This document shows positions 43,966-52,610 of a stretch of 64,000 nt of DNA, in pieces. A program made the position numbers and the translations under genes. Numbering within the stretch: the first letter of the stretch is position 1; the number at the start of each line of letters is the position of its first letter. The stretch covers positions 62,001 to 126,000 of the forward strand of contig NZ_JASGBQ010000004.1 of the NCBI RefSeq assembly GCF_030053595.1. Reading direction: 5' to 3'. This stretch comes from Fusibacillus kribbianus (GTDB lineage Bacteria > Bacillota > Clostridia > Lachnospirales > Lachnospiraceae). The notes under the pieces were generated by a model. The model had not been told where the DNA came from and did no database searches. It saw only the letters and a program-made list of their open reading frames with translations.

Positions 43966-44361
43966 TTATCTGATAAAGTCAAAGGCGTTCTCCACATGTC
44001 TCAGAGTGCCGTCTCCATAGACAGCAATCACGTCAAAGCGGCAGGGCCGGTCTGCTCCGTATCGGTTCTTCATGTAATAATACAGGGCGGCGCGGCATAT
44101 CTTTTTTTGCTTCTGGATATCCACCGCCTCAGCCGGATCCCCGTACCGCTCTGTGCTCCGGTACTTCACCTCGCACATCACAAGCATTCCGTCCCGCTCA
44201 GCGATCAGATCGATCTCACTGCTGGGTGCCCGGAAATTCTGCTCCCGTATGACATATCCTTTGTTTCTGAGGTATCCGGCAGCCAGTTCCTCATATTTTC
44301 TTCCGGCTTCCCGATTATTTCTTTTTTCCGCCACCTGTTTCGTGTACTCCTTATCTGCCAA
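43966..44361 (-). CDS. YraN family protein (UPF0102)
   Basis: 131 residues of the YraN/UPF0102 nuclease-like fold: REAGRKYEELAAGYLRNKGY near 17-37, SEIDLIAERDGMLVMCEVKYR near 48-68, a PD-(D/E)xK-type core. Biochemical function unproven. The longest frame begins with TTG at 44361 and has no clear ribosome site. A GTG nine codons in (44334) follows AAGGAG at a longer distance, so the true start is uncertain. Conserved neighbour of rnhB. Confidence 0.82.
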   Translation of the reverse strand: MADKEYTKQVAEKRNNREAGRKYEELAAGYLRNKGYVIREQNFRAPSSEIDLIAERDGMLVMCEVKYRSTERYGDPAEAVDIQKQKKICRAALYYYMKNRYGADRPCRFDVIAVYGDGTLRHVENAFDFIR

Positions 44362-44379
44362 AAGATTTGTCCATTTTTC

Positions 44380-45138
44380 TCAAAGAAGATTCTTCAGAAA
44401 AGTCCTTCTGTGGATGGGTGATATCCCATGCTTCCGGATCGCTGCGATATGGTCGGCCGAACCGTAGCCCTTGTGGCCGGCAAAGCCGTACTCCGGATAA
44501 AGCCTGTCATATTCTCTCATCATTCTGTCCCTGGTCACCTTGGCCACAATGCTGGCTGCTGCGATGGAAAGGCTCTTTGCATCTCCTTTGATAATCGGCA
44601 CCTGACGAATGGTGCCTGGAAGTCCCGGTATGGTCACCGCATCATTGAGGCAGACATCAGGAACAGCTGAAAGCTTTGACACAGCCTCCCTCATGGCCTC
44701 GTAGGTAGCCTGGAGGATATTGATCTCGTCAATGCGTCCGGGGCCCACAATGCCCACTCCTACGCTGACAGCCTGATCCATGATCTCATCGTAAAGCTCC
44801 TCCCTTTTTTTCTCGGAGAGCTTTTTGGAATCATTGACATAGAGGATGCGGCAGTCCTCCGGCAAAATCACTGCGGCGGCTGCCACAGGTCCCGCCAGCG
44901 GTCCCCGTCCGGCCTCATCGATCCCGCAGATCACGCCAAAGGCCCTGTTTTCCTTTTCGTAAGAGGTCATTGCCTCCAGACGGGCATATTCCGCCTCCAG
45001 AGCTTTCTGTTTCTTCTCAAAGGCTTCCAGTATCTTTTTCACGCCTGCACGGCTGTCATTTCTATATAATTCAAGCAATGCGGGTAATTCCGCATTGCCT
45101 GCCTGACTGAGCTTATATTTTATCTCCTGTACTGTCAT
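44380..45138 (-). CDS. rnhB: Ribonuclease HII
   Basis: 252-residue RNase HII that cleaves RNA in RNA-DNA hybrids and single ribonucleotides in DNA. Active-site motif GVICGIDEAGRGPLAGPV near 69-86. The N-terminal extension of about 65 residues before the catalytic core (KYKLSQAGNAELPALLELY) is typical of Gram-positive RnhB. C-terminal motif YPEYGFAGHKGYGSADHIAAIRKHG. Nine bp after lepB. Confidence 0.95.
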   Translation of the reverse strand: MTVQEIKYKLSQAGNAELPALLELYRNDSRAGVKKILEAFEKKQKALEAEYARLEAMTSYEKENRAFGVICGIDEAGRGPLAGPVAAAAVILPEDCRILYVNDSKKLSEKKREELYDEIMDQAVSVGVGIVGPGRIDEINILQATYEAMREAVSKLSAVPDVCLNDAVTIPGLPGTIRQVPIIKGDAKSLSIAAASIVAKVTRDRMMREYDRLYPEYGFAGHKGYGSADHIAAIRKHGISPIHRRTFLKNLL

Positions 45139-45147
45139 GATATCTCC

Positions 45148-45792
45148 TTACCGGTGATTGATCAGTCCAAACTGATTAAGCGGCCAGAATCGGAGCCACG
45201 CCCGGCCAACAATGTCGCTTCTCTTTATGTTGCCCACCTGCGGATCTCGGCTGTCTGAGCTGTTGTTTCTGTTGTCCCCCATCACAAAATACTCATCCTC
45301 CCCGAGGACGACGGGCTCTGCCGCCCTTTTGGCATTTTGAATGGGCTCCAGTCCATAATCTTCCTCCAGAATGCTGCCGTTGATATAGATATCATCTCCC
45401 ACGATCTGAACGGTCTCGCCCGGCAGACCGATCACACGCTTGATATAGAATTTTTTCCCATACCGGAACACTACAATATCAAACCGCTCCGGGTCATGAA
45501 ACCGATAGCTGATCTTTTCCAGGATCAGCTGATCCCCGTCATGAAGGGTATTATTCATGGAAGGACCAGATACCCTCGTCCGCTGTCCCACAAAGGTAAT
45601 GATCAGGAAGGTACAGCCGAAAACAATGGCCGCATAGACAAGAAGGCTCACAATTTCCCGGAGAATATTTTTCTCCTCCGGTTTCTCCTTCTCCTCCATC
45701 TCCTGATTTCCCTCCGGCTCAAGCTCCGCCAGCAGCTTTTCCGGAATCGAATTTTTCATTTCAACTTTTTCCTGTTTTGTCAGTTTTCTCAT
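45148..45792 (-). CDS. lepB: Signal peptidase I (copy A)
   Basis: 214-residue type I signal peptidase. A charged cytoplasmic N-terminus (about 50 residues, EKEKPEEKNI) precedes one membrane anchor near 53-72. Catalytic Ser in VSGPSMNNTLHDGDQ and Lys in FYIKRVIGLPGE follow, then VMGDNRNNSSDSR (box E). The ATG at 45792 shares its A with the rbgA stop; a GTG one codon earlier is possible. A second signal peptidase lies on the other side of rbgA. Confidence 0.93.
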   Translation of the reverse strand: MRKLTKQEKVEMKNSIPEKLLAELEPEGNQEMEEKEKPEEKNILREIVSLLVYAAIVFGCTFLIITFVGQRTRVSGPSMNNTLHDGDQLILEKISYRFHDPERFDIVVFRYGKKFYIKRVIGLPGETVQIVGDDIYINGSILEEDYGLEPIQNAKRAAEPVVLGEDEYFVMGDNRNNSSDSRDPQVGNIKRSDIVGRAWLRFWPLNQFGLINHR

Positions 45793-46667
45793 CACTGTAC
45801 CTGCTCCGGAAGCTCCAGGGTAATGCGCCCCAGCCTTCCGCTCCTAAAATCATCAATGACCAGTCTGGCCGCCTTTGCATAATCCAGTTCATTTCCTTTG
45901 AGAAGACAGCTTCTGAGTCTTGCGATCTCTTCCAGTCCTCTCACCGGCTCCTTTATGAGAAGCCCTTCGGACATCAGCTCCTCCGGAAGCTGATACCTCT
46001 TTGTAAGCTGCTCCGGATACCGGGAGGCAGCCATGGAAAGAAGTTCCAGTGAAAGCTCCTCCACATTGAGAATATCGTCCTTCACCGAGCCCAAAAGAGC
46101 CAGACGAATCCCCACCTGCTCATCCTCAAATTTTGGCCATAAGATCCCCGGAGTATCCAGAAGCTCCACCTCCTTACTGAGGCGGATCCACTGATTTCCC
46201 CTGGTCACTCCCGGCTTGTTTCCCGTCTTTGCACAGGCGCGTCCCGCATAGGAATTGATAAAGGTGGATTTCCCCACATTGGGAATTCCAACCACCATTG
46301 CCCGAACCGGTCTGTTTTTTATTCCTCTTCTTCTGTCCCTCTCGATCTTTTCCCGACAGGCCTCCAGAATGGCTGCCTGTACCGGTCTCAAATCCCCCCG
46401 GCTTCTGGAGTCTGCCCTGACCACAAGGTAACCCTTTTCCCGAAAAAAGAGCTCCCAGGACCGGTTTGCCTCCTCATCTGCCAGATCCGCCTTGTTCAAT
46501 ATGATAAGCCGTGCCTTCTGTCTTCCCAGCTCATCGATATCCGGATTCCTGCTGGATAAGGGAGCCCTGGCGTCCAGAAGCTCGATCACCAGGTCAACCA
46601 GCTTTATGTCCTCTTTCATGGCCCGTCTGGCCTTTGTCATATGCCCGGGATACCACTGCACCTGCAT
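45792..46667 (-). CDS. rbgA: Ribosome biogenesis GTPase RbgA (YlqF)
   Basis: 291-residue circularly permuted GTPase needed for late 50S assembly. G4 (IILNKADLAD) precedes G1 (GIPNVGKSTFINSYAG) and G3 (LLDTPGILWPK), the diagnostic permuted order, followed by a C-terminal ANTAR-like RNA-binding region. N-terminus MQVQWYPGHMTKARR is canonical. Lies between two signal peptidase genes, 13 bp after one and overlapping the next by a base. Confidence 0.95.
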   Translation of the reverse strand: MQVQWYPGHMTKARRAMKEDIKLVDLVIELLDARAPLSSRNPDIDELGRQKARLIILNKADLADEEANRSWELFFREKGYLVVRADSRSRGDLRPVQAAILEACREKIERDRRRGIKNRPVRAMVVGIPNVGKSTFINSYAGRACAKTGNKPGVTRGNQWIRLSKEVELLDTPGILWPKFEDEQVGIRLALLGSVKDDILNVEELSLELLSMAASRYPEQLTKRYQLPEELMSEGLLIKEPVRGLEEIARLRSCLLKGNELDYAKAARLVIDDFRSGRLGRITLELPEQVQ

Positions 46668-46680
46668 CTTGATCCTCTTT

Positions 46681-47247
46681 CTATTTTACAAATCCCAGTC
46701 TGGCAAAGGGAGCGCTCCGAAACCAGACCTTTCCCTTTATCTGACTGATATGAACATTTCCCACATTGGTAAAACGGCTGTCCTCGCTGGTATCCGGATT
46801 GTCTCCAAGGACAAAATATTCGTCCTCTAAAAGACAGATCTCTCCCTCCGCCAGCCCGGGCAGAACGATCTCCCCCACCGTTTCCGGGAGCTCCGTTCTC
46901 TGTCCGTTGATATAAAGGACGCCGTCCTTAATCTGCACCTGTTCTCCGGGAAGCCCGACGATCCTCTTGATATAGGTCTTGCTTCCCCCTTCCAGGCTCT
47001 CGAATGCCACCACGTCCATACGCTTCGGCTCTGAAAAATTATACCATAATTTATCCAATAAGACAACATCTCCGTTGTCCAGGACCGGCTCCATGGACCG
47101 GCCTGACATCGTAAGCTTTGTGCCAAACATCATAACCACAAAAACAGCCAGCGTAATGACCGCCACAAGGTCAACACCCCAGCCCACAATCCTCACCAGT
47201 TTCCCCCGTCCCTGTCTGGGCTCTTCTTCCTGATAGTATGTTTTCAC
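46681..47247 (-). CDS. Signal peptidase I (copy B)
   Basis: 188-residue type I signal peptidase with a short N-terminus and one membrane segment (DLVAVITLAVFVVMMFG). Catalytic Ser in MSGRSMEPVLDNGD and Lys in TYIKRIVGLPGEQVQIKDG, then VLGDNPDTSEDSR. Starts with GTG after GGAGGG. Differs from copy A in lacking the long charged cytoplasmic tail, so the two may serve different precursors or growth phases. It begins the lepB-rbgA-lepB-rnhB run, behind the rplS terminator. Confidence 0.92.
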   Translation of the reverse strand: MKTYYQEEEPRQGRGKLVRIVGWGVDLVAVITLAVFVVMMFGTKLTMSGRSMEPVLDNGDVVLLDKLWYNFSEPKRMDVVAFESLEGGSKTYIKRIVGLPGEQVQIKDGVLYINGQRTELPETVGEIVLPGLAEGEICLLEDEYFVLGDNPDTSEDSRFTNVGNVHISQIKGKVWFRSAPFARLGFVK

Positions 47248-47287
47248 TTAAAGCACCCTCCGCCTTCCATAAACCTCCAAGGTAAGG

Positions 47288-47318
47288 AAAAGGGACAAGA
47301 TACATAAGTATTTGTCCC
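47288..47318 (-). terminator. Terminator of the rpsP-rplS cluster
   Basis: GGGACAA/TTGTCCC stem around an AT-rich loop followed by TTTTCC on the minus strand, 25 bp after rplS. Confidence 0.75.
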
Positions 47319-47343
47319 CTCAAGTCCCATGCTTCACATTCAA

Positions 47344-47691
47344 TTAACGAACGATTTCCTTTACCTTAGCAGCCTTTCCGACTCTGTCTCTCAGATAGAA
47401 TAACTTCGCTCTTCTGACCTTACCTCTTCTTACGACCTCGATCTTCTCTACGAAAGGAGAATGTACTGGCCAGGTCTTCTCAACACCGATTCCGTTGGAA
47501 TTCTTTCTCACGGTAAAGGTTTCCTTTGCTCCGCCGTTCTGTCTCTTGATAACAGTTCCTTCGAATACCTGGATTCTCTCACGGGCACCCTCTTTGATCT
47601 TGTTGTATACCCTAACGGTATCACCGACGCGGAATGCGTCTACAGACTCTTTCATCTGGCCTGCTTCGATAGCTTTGATAATGTCGTTCAT
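47344..47691 (-). CDS. rplS: 50S ribosomal protein L19
   Basis: 115-residue L19 at the 30S-50S interface. [34 protein letters not shown] and the C-terminal [33 protein letters not shown] are diagnostic. Last gene of the rpsP-khpA-rimM-trmD-rplS cluster, with an AAGGAGG ribosome site and a structured leader. Confidence 0.97.
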   Translation of the reverse strand: MNDIIKAIEAGQMKESVDAFRVGDTVRVYNKIKEGARERIQVFEGTVIKRQNGGAKETFTVRKNSNGIGVEKTWPVHSPFVEKIEVVRRGKVRRAKLFYLRDRVGKAAKVKEIVR

Positions 47692-47707
47692 CTGCGACCT
47701 CCTTATG

Positions 47708-47752
47708 ATTGTTGGACGTTCTTAATGCCTGTGGCAACAGCGGACCATCTCT
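47708..47752 (-). ncRNA. Possible L19 (rplS) mRNA leader element
   Basis: The 86-bp gap before rplS carries GATGGTCCGCTGTTGCC and GAACGTCCAACAATC on the minus strand, resembling the L19 autoregulatory leader reported in Firmicutes. I rely on memory of the conserved GGTCCGCTG and AACGTCCA blocks; a covariance-model search was not possible. Confidence 0.5.
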
Positions 47753-47777
47753 TATCTTTCACAACTTTTATACCTTA

Positions 47778-48518
47778 TCATATTTCTTTCTGAAAATCAA
47801 GTGTTTTCAAAAGTTCTTTTTCTTTCTCGGTGATCTCCGCCTTCGCAAGAAGATCAGGCCTTGCTTTGGCTGTCCGGATCACCGACTGTTCCCTCCGCCA
47901 TTTATCCACATTGCCGTGATGGCCGGAAAGAAGCACCTGGGGCACTTTCTTCCCCATAAACTCCTCAGGTCTGGTATACTGAGGATACTCTAACAGGCTG
48001 TCGTGGAAGGTTTCAAATTCCGCCGACTCGTCATTGTGGAGCACACCGGGAACAAGTCTTGCAATAGAATCAATGACCACCATGGCCGCCAGTTCTCCGC
48101 CGGTGAGTACATAATCTCCAATGGAAATATTGTCCGTCACGATCATTTCAAGAACGCGCTCGTCAATGCCCTCATAATGGCCGCATAAAAAGATCAGATC
48201 CTCTTCTTTGGAAAGCTCCTCCGCCATGGACTGATTAAAGACCCGGCCCTGGGGCGTCAGATAAATAACTCTGGGTTTTTTGGAAAGCTTATCCGCCACA
48301 GACCGATAAGCGCTGTAAACAGGCCCCGGCTGCATGACAAGACCGGCGCCGCCGCCATAGGGAGCATCGTCCACCCGGTTATGCTTATTTTCTGAAAAAT
48401 CACGGATATTGACAGCCTCCAGGGAAAGGATTCCCTTCTCCTCGGCTCTCCCAAGGATGCTGGTACGAAGGCCGTCCAAAACCATCTGGGGAAACAAAGT
48501 CAGGATGTGACAATTCAT
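47778..48518 (-). CDS. trmD: tRNA (guanine37-N1)-methyltransferase
   Basis: 246-residue SPOUT methyltransferase that makes m1G37 and prevents frameshifting. N-terminus MNCHILTLFPQM, PYGGGAGLVMQPGPVY near 52, and the trefoil-knot SAM site IGDYVLTGGELAAMV near 130. Start ATG at 48518, in the rimM-trmD-rplS order. Confidence 0.96.
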   Translation of the reverse strand: MNCHILTLFPQMVLDGLRTSILGRAEEKGILSLEAVNIRDFSENKHNRVDDAPYGGGAGLVMQPGPVYSAYRSVADKLSKKPRVIYLTPQGRVFNQSMAEELSKEEDLIFLCGHYEGIDERVLEMIVTDNISIGDYVLTGGELAAMVVIDSIARLVPGVLHNDESAEFETFHDSLLEYPQYTRPEEFMGKKVPQVLLSGHHGNVDKWRREQSVIRTAKARPDLLAKAEITEKEKELLKTLDFQKEI

Positions 48519-48550
48519 GGGGTTCCTCCTTCATCCTCTCACAAAACCAA

Positions 48551-49063
48551 TTAAAGATCCAGAAGGCCGTCCATCACATGGACCAGCACTTCGCCCTTTT
48601 CCAGATCCACGTCCAGAACACATTCATCGATCACGGGAAGCAGGACGGTTTTGCCGCCGGACATGGCCACCTCGTAGACATCGTTGGCCCCGGTCTGCAG
48701 CACATCCTTCAAAGTACCAAGCTTTTCGCCCTCATCAGTCATCACCGTAAGACCAATGAGGTCCGCAATGAAATACTCGCCCTCCTCCAACGGAACGGCA
48801 TCCTCCCTGGTGACCCAGAGCTCGGCTCCCTTGTACTTTTCCACGTCATTGATATCGTCGATCCCCTTGAATTTCACAATGACAAACTGCTTGAAAAATT
48901 TGACCCGTTCCACAGTAAGCTCCAGCGTCTCCCGCTTAGCTTCCAGAATCACTTTTTTTAAGCTTTTAAAACGGGCCGGGTCATCGGTGGTCGGAAATAC
49001 CTTGACTTCCCCGCGGATCCCGTGGGTGGATGAAATCACGCCTACACGCAGCTTATCTACCAT
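48551..49063 (-). CDS. rimM: Ribosome maturation factor RimM
   Basis: 170 residues: N-terminal RimM domain ([26 protein letters not shown]) and C-terminal PRC-barrel ([28 protein letters not shown]). Assists 30S head maturation with S19. Start ATG at 49063 after GGAGG; a longer frame continuing into khpA is spurious. A hairpin lies just upstream of its ribosome site. Confidence 0.93.
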   Translation of the reverse strand: MVDKLRVGVISSTHGIRGEVKVFPTTDDPARFKSLKKVILEAKRETLELTVERVKFFKQFVIVKFKGIDDINDVEKYKGAELWVTREDAVPLEEGEYFIADLIGLTVMTDEGEKLGTLKDVLQTGANDVYEVAMSGGKTVLLPVIDECVLDVDLEKGEVLVHVMDGLLDL

Positions 49064-49074
49064 AATTACCTCCA

Positions 49075-49101
49075 AAAAAGAGGCCCCTAGGACCTCTTTT
49101 T
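49075..49101 (-). terminator. Intra-operon terminator-like hairpin between khpA and rimM
   Basis: AAAAAGAGG/CCTCTTTTT stem with the T run of its 3' arm running straight into the rimM GGAGG site on the minus strand. It probably attenuates transcription past khpA. Confidence 0.65.
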
Positions 49102-49103
49102 GC

Positions 49104-49331
49104 TTACTGAATCTCCAGAACTGCTTTTTTGTCCTCTCTGGAAGCCGCCGCCTTGACAACACAGCGGATTGCTTTGGCAATCCTGCCCTGCTTTCCGATG
49201 ACCTTTCCCATATCGGAAGGATCCACGGAAAGTTCAAGAACGGTCTCATTTCCCTCTTCCTTCTCCAAAACGGAGACAGCTTCGGGATGATCAACCAGAG
49301 CCTTTGCAATCACTTCAACTAATTCCTTCAT
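49104..49331 (-). CDS. khpA: KH-domain RNA-binding protein KhpA
   Basis: 75-residue single-KH protein (YlqC) that pairs with KhpB/Jag in Gram-positive bacteria and binds RNA. Core [27 protein letters not shown] holds the GxxG loop (GKQG). Start: ATG at 49331, 7 nt after GGAGG; an ATG two codons earlier lies only one base from that site. It follows rpsP by 20 bp. Confidence 0.92.
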   Translation of the reverse strand: MKELVEVIAKALVDHPEAVSVLEKEEGNETVLELSVDPSDMGKVIGKQGRIAKAIRCVVKAAASREDKKAVLEIQ

Positions 49332-49351
49332 CGCCATACCTCCAGTACGGA

Positions 49352-49597
49352 TTATTTCTCAATACCGGCGATTTTCAGAAGCTTTGCAACGGTATCGGTA
49401 GGCTGTGCGCCCTGAGATAACCACTTCTTTGCCAGCTCCTCGTCGATTTTGATAACGCTGGGGTCCTTGGTAGGGTCATAATATCCAACCTCTTCGATGA
49501 ATCTGCCATCTCTGGGGGATCTGGAATCTGCAACGATCACTCTATAAAAAGGAGCCTTCTTCTGACCCATTCTCTTAAGTCTCATCTTTACTGCCAT
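49352..49597 (-). CDS. rpsP: 30S ribosomal protein S16
   Basis: 81-residue S16. [42 protein letters not shown] is diagnostic. First ribosomal gene of the rpsP-khpA-rimM-trmD-rplS cluster, 34 bp after ffh, start ATG at 49597 behind GGAGGTGA. Confidence 0.97.
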   Translation of the reverse strand: MAVKMRLKRMGQKKAPFYRVIVADSRSPRDGRFIEEVGYYDPTKDPSVIKIDEELAKKWLSQGAQPTDTVAKLLKIAGIEK

Positions 49598-49631
49598 TTT
49601 GTATTCACCTCCTTGGGATGATTGTAATTTA

Positions 49632-50969
49632 TTAAAAAGGAAGTTTAAACCTGCCTTTTTTTCCTGCCTTGCCCATCATGCCAGACATCTGCTTCATCAT
49701 CTTCCTGCTCTGCTCATGCTGCTTAACCAGACGGTTAACCTCTGAAAGGTCCACACCCGCACCGGCTGCGATTCTCTTTTTTCTGGAAGGATTGATGATG
49801 TCCGGATTGGAACGCTCTGCCGGAGTCATGGAATAAATGATGGATTTCGTCCTGTCCAGAGCCTTCTCATCGATATTTACGTTTTTCATCTTGTTTCCCA
49901 TACCGGGAAGCATACTCAGCATATCACCAAGACCGCCCATTTTCTGGATCTGGTCCATCTGCTCCAGATAATCATTGAAGTCGAACTCGGCCCGCTTCAT
50001 CTTCTGTTCCAGCTTTTTGGCCTGTGTCTCATCAAACTGAGCCTCTGCCTTCTCAATGAGAGTCAGCACATCGCCCATGCCCAGGATCCTGGAGGCCATA
50101 CGATCCGGATAAAACTGCTCCAGATCGGAAAGCTTCTCGCCCATACCCACATAAAGAATGGGCTTTCCGGTCACTGCCCGGATCGAAAGAGCCGCACCGC
50201 CTCTTGTATCGCCATCGAGCTTTGTAACGATGACGCCGTCAATGCCGATCTTGTCATTGAACATGCTGGCTGCATTGACTGCATCCTGTCCTGTCATGGC
50301 GTCCACCACCAGAATCGTCTGGTCAACATGGACATTTTCCTTAATTTCCTGAAGCTCTGCCATCATGTCTTCATCAATGTGAAGACGTCCGGCTGTATCT
50401 AAAATCACCACATTGTTGCCATTTTTTTCTGCATGTTCAATGGCAGCCTTTGCAATGTTGACAGGCTTGTGCTTCTCGCCCATGGAAAACACGGGCACAC
50501 CCTGCTTTTCCCCGTTGACCTGCAGCTGCTTGACAGCCGCCGGACGATATACGTCGCAGGCCACCAGAAGCGGTCTCTTTCCCTTGGCCTTAAATTTCCC
50601 TGCCAGCTTGGCCGTTGTGGTAGTCTTGCCAGCACCCTGGAGACCTGCCATCATGATGACTGTGATGGCATTTCCCGGATTCAGCTTGATCTCCGTAGTC
50701 TCGGAGCCCATCAGGGAAACCATTTCTTCATTTACGATCTTGATCACCATCTGTCCGGGATTCAGACCGTTCAGGACATCCTGTCCGATGGCCCGTTCCT
50801 CCACGGATTTGATGAACTGCTTCACTACCTTGAAGCCTACGTCGGCCTCCAGGAGGGCCATCTTGACCTCCTTTAAGGCTGCCTTCACATCGGCCTCGGA
50901 AAGACGTCCCTTTCCCCGCAGTTTTTTAAATACATTCTGCAATTTATCGGATAAGCTCTCGAAAGCCAC
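49632..50969 (-). CDS. ffh: Signal recognition particle protein Ffh
   Basis: 445-residue SRP54 GTPase that, with 4.5S/6S RNA, captures signal sequences of nascent membrane and secreted proteins. NG domain: G1 [17 protein letters not shown]3 [13 protein letters not shown]4 [11 protein letters not shown]-terminal M domain rich in Met ([12 protein letters not shown]). Starts with GTG after GGAGGGAAACA. Coupled with ylxM upstream and rpsP downstream. Confidence 0.97.
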   Translation of the reverse strand: MAFESLSDKLQNVFKKLRGKGRLSEADVKAALKEVKMALLEADVGFKVVKQFIKSVEERAIGQDVLNGLNPGQMVIKIVNEEMVSLMGSETTEIKLNPGNAITVIMMAGLQGAGKTTTTAKLAGKFKAKGKRPLLVACDVYRPAAVKQLQVNGEKQGVPVFSMGEKHKPVNIAKAAIEHAEKNGNNVVILDTAGRLHIDEDMMAELQEIKENVHVDQTILVVDAMTGQDAVNAASMFNDKIGIDGVIVTKLDGDTRGGAALSIRAVTGKPILYVGMGEKLSDLEQFYPDRMASRILGMGDVLTLIEKAEAQFDETQAKKLEQKMKRAEFDFNDYLEQMDQIQKMGGLGDMLSMLPGMGNKMKNVNIDEKALDRTKSIIYSMTPAERSNPDIINPSRKKRIAAGAGVDLSEVNRLVKQHEQSRKMMKQMSGMMGKAGKKGRFKLPF

Positions 50970-51022
50970 TGTTTCCCTCCGTCATTAACAAAGTGCTCCG
51001 CCCTTACCAGAGCGGCCTGCTG

Positions 51023-51364
51023 CTACAGCCGGCTGATCTGTGCCGAAATCTCTTCTATCTTAAAAACCAGTTCCTTGTCTTCCGTTTTCCGGTACTCCTG
51101 GGTGAGTCTGTGTATCTCCTGCACCTTCTCCTGGGTCTTTACAAACTTCTCCACAAGGCCCAGCTTTTCTTCGTAATCCTGCAGGATCCTGTTGCACCGC
51201 TTGATCATATCGTGGACACCCTGTCTGGAAATCCCACGATCCTCCGCCACCTCACTGAGGGACAGATCGTTGAACACCACATCCTCATATACCTGCTTCT
51301 GATGATCCGTCAGAAGCTCTCCGTAAAAATCATATAACAGTGCCTGTTCCACAATTTTTTCCAC
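51023..51364 (-). CDS. ylxM: YlxM family SRP-associated DNA-binding protein
   Basis: 113-residue UPF0122 protein of helix-turn-helix type (DLSLSEVAEDRGISRQGVHDMIKRCNRIL near 33-61). It is always next to ffh in Firmicutes, and in streptococci it modulates SRP function. Begins with GTG at 51364. Driven by a consensus promoter whose -35 lies in an inverted repeat. Confidence 0.9.
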   Translation of the reverse strand: MEKIVEQALLYDFYGELLTDHQKQVYEDVVFNDLSLSEVAEDRGISRQGVHDMIKRCNRILQDYEEKLGLVEKFVKTQEKVQEIHRLTQEYRKTEDKELVFKIEEISAQISRL

Positions 51365-51385
51365 GGCTTTCTCACCACCTCGTCT

Positions 51386-51436
51386 ATCATACAGGAAAGA
51401 GAAACAGCTGTCAAGTGTTTTTTCTTGACAGCTGTT
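51386..51436 (-). promoter_or_regulatory. ylxM-ffh promoter with -35 inside a long inverted repeat
   Basis: TTGACA (51414-51409), 17 bp, TATGAT (51391-51386) on the minus strand. The -35 belongs to a perfect 13-bp inverted repeat AACAGCTGTCAAG/CTTGACAGCTGTT (51403-51436) with an 8-bp AT spacer. The repeat may be an operator or a terminator for efp-side transcription. Confidence 0.8.
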
Positions 51437-51445
51437 GTTTTCTTT

Positions 51446-51474
51446 TTAAAAGGCGCCCCGGATCCCGGAGCGCC
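51446..51474 (-). terminator. Terminator of efp
   Basis: GGCGC..CGG/CCG..GCGCC stem followed by TTTT on the minus strand, 15 bp after the efp stop. Confidence 0.8.
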
Positions 51475-51488
51475 CTGTCTTTCCAATC

Positions 51489-52046
51489 TTATGCTCTTGA
51501 TAAATACTCACCGGTTCTGGTGTCGATCTTGATCTTATCACCCTGATCTACAAAGAGAGGTACATATACAACTGCACCGGTCTCAACAGTAGCCGGCTTG
51601 GTAGCACCGGTAGCGGTATCGCCCTTGAAGCCGGGCTCCGTCTCCGTGATCTCAAGCTCTACAAACAGAGGAGGCTCAATGGAGAATACCTGTCCCTTGT
51701 GAGAGCAGATCTTAACCATCTCATTCTCCTTCACAAACTTCAGAGCATCACCGACCATCTCCTTGCTGAGGGGAATCTGATCGTAAGTATTGACATCCAT
51801 GAAATAATACAGATCTCCGTCGCTGTACAGATACTGCATATCGACTCTGTCAATATGTGCATTTTCAAACTTCTCAGTGGGACGGAAGGTCTTTTCAACC
51901 ACACCGCCGCTCTTGATATTCTTTAACTTGGTTCTAACAAAAGCTGCGCCTTTGCCGGGCTTTACATGCTGAAATTCAATAATCTGAAATACGTTTCCTT
52001 CGATTTCCACAGTAATACCGTTTCTAAAATCGCCAGCTGATACCAT
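51489..52046 (-). CDS. efp: Elongation factor P
   Basis: 185-residue EF-P that relieves ribosome stalling at proline stretches. N-terminal KOW-like domain ([40 protein letters not shown]) with K32 in PGKGAAF at the modifiable tip, then two OB domains ending [12 protein letters not shown]. Own promoter overlapping the end of yqeG and own terminator. Confidence 0.97.
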   Translation of the reverse strand: MVSAGDFRNGITVEIEGNVFQIIEFQHVKPGKGAAFVRTKLKNIKSGGVVEKTFRPTEKFENAHIDRVDMQYLYSDGDLYYFMDVNTYDQIPLSKEMVGDALKFVKENEMVKICSHKGQVFSIEPPLFVELEITETEPGFKGDTATGATKPATVETGAVVYVPLFVDQGDKIKIDTRTGEYLSRA

Positions 52047-52087
52047 CTCTGATACTCCTCCTTAAGTTCAACTTGTCCATCTGTTTA

Positions 52088-52116
52088 ATTCTATACTATA
52101 TCCGTTACTTTTTCAA
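52088..52116 (-). promoter_or_regulatory. Promoter of efp
   Basis: TTGAAA (52116-52111), 17 bp, TAGAAT (52093-52088) on the minus strand; the -35 lies in the last codons of yqeG. Confidence 0.72.
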
Positions 52117-52608
52117 GGATTTTTTGTAGAAATGCAGAACAATCCTTTCCAGATACCGTTTCAGTACGATCTGGATCTCCTCCTTTGGATGTATGGGCTT
52201 TACCAGTATGCTGTAAATCCCCGCCCGCCTGGCTCCCCACACATCGGTGAACAGCTGATCTCCGATAAATACGGTAGTCCCGGCATCTGTTCCCATAAGC
52301 TCCATAGCTTTTCCATAGTTTTTTCCGGAAGGCTTATGGGCGTTATAGATATATTTCGTCTTCATAGCATCGGCAAATGGCGTCACCCTGGGCTCCTGGT
52401 TGTTGGAGATGAGACAGGTCTCAAAGCCGATGGCATGGAGCCGTTCGAAAAGAAGGACCGCTTCCTCCGTTGCCGGCTTTCCGTGAGGCACCAGCGTATT
52501 GTCGATATCAAACAGAAGACCGCGGATCCCCATTTCCCAGAGAGCCGGAAAATCGATCCCATAGGTGGAATCCACATACTCGTCGGGATAAAACTGATCA
52601 AATAACAT
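52105..52608 (-). CDS. YqeG family HAD phosphatase
   Basis: 167-residue HAD IIIA-subfamily protein. Nucleophile motif LLFDIDNTLVPHG near 31-43, SNNQEPR (motif II) near 68, and VFIGDQLFTDVWGARRAGI (motif IV). Similar to Gram-positive YqeG and to mitochondrial PGP phosphatase Gep4, so it may dephosphorylate phosphatidylglycerol-phosphate; not proven here. Two bp after nrdR, and cls (which uses phosphatidylglycerol) is 2.5 kb away. Confidence 0.85.
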   Translation of the reverse strand: MLFDQFYPDEYVDSTYGIDFPALWEMGIRGLLFDIDNTLVPHGKPATEEAVLLFERLHAIGFETCLISNNQEPRVTPFADAMKTKYIYNAHKPSGKNYGKAMELMGTDAGTTVFIGDQLFTDVWGARRAGIYSILVKPIHPKEEIQIVLKRYLERIVLHFYKKSLKK

Positions 52609-52610
52609 GA

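Noticed and set aside
48551-49309. Longer 252-codon reading frame for rimM
   Set aside because: The first 82 codons overlap khpA and have no similarity to RimM; the start with a GGAGG site at 49063 is used.
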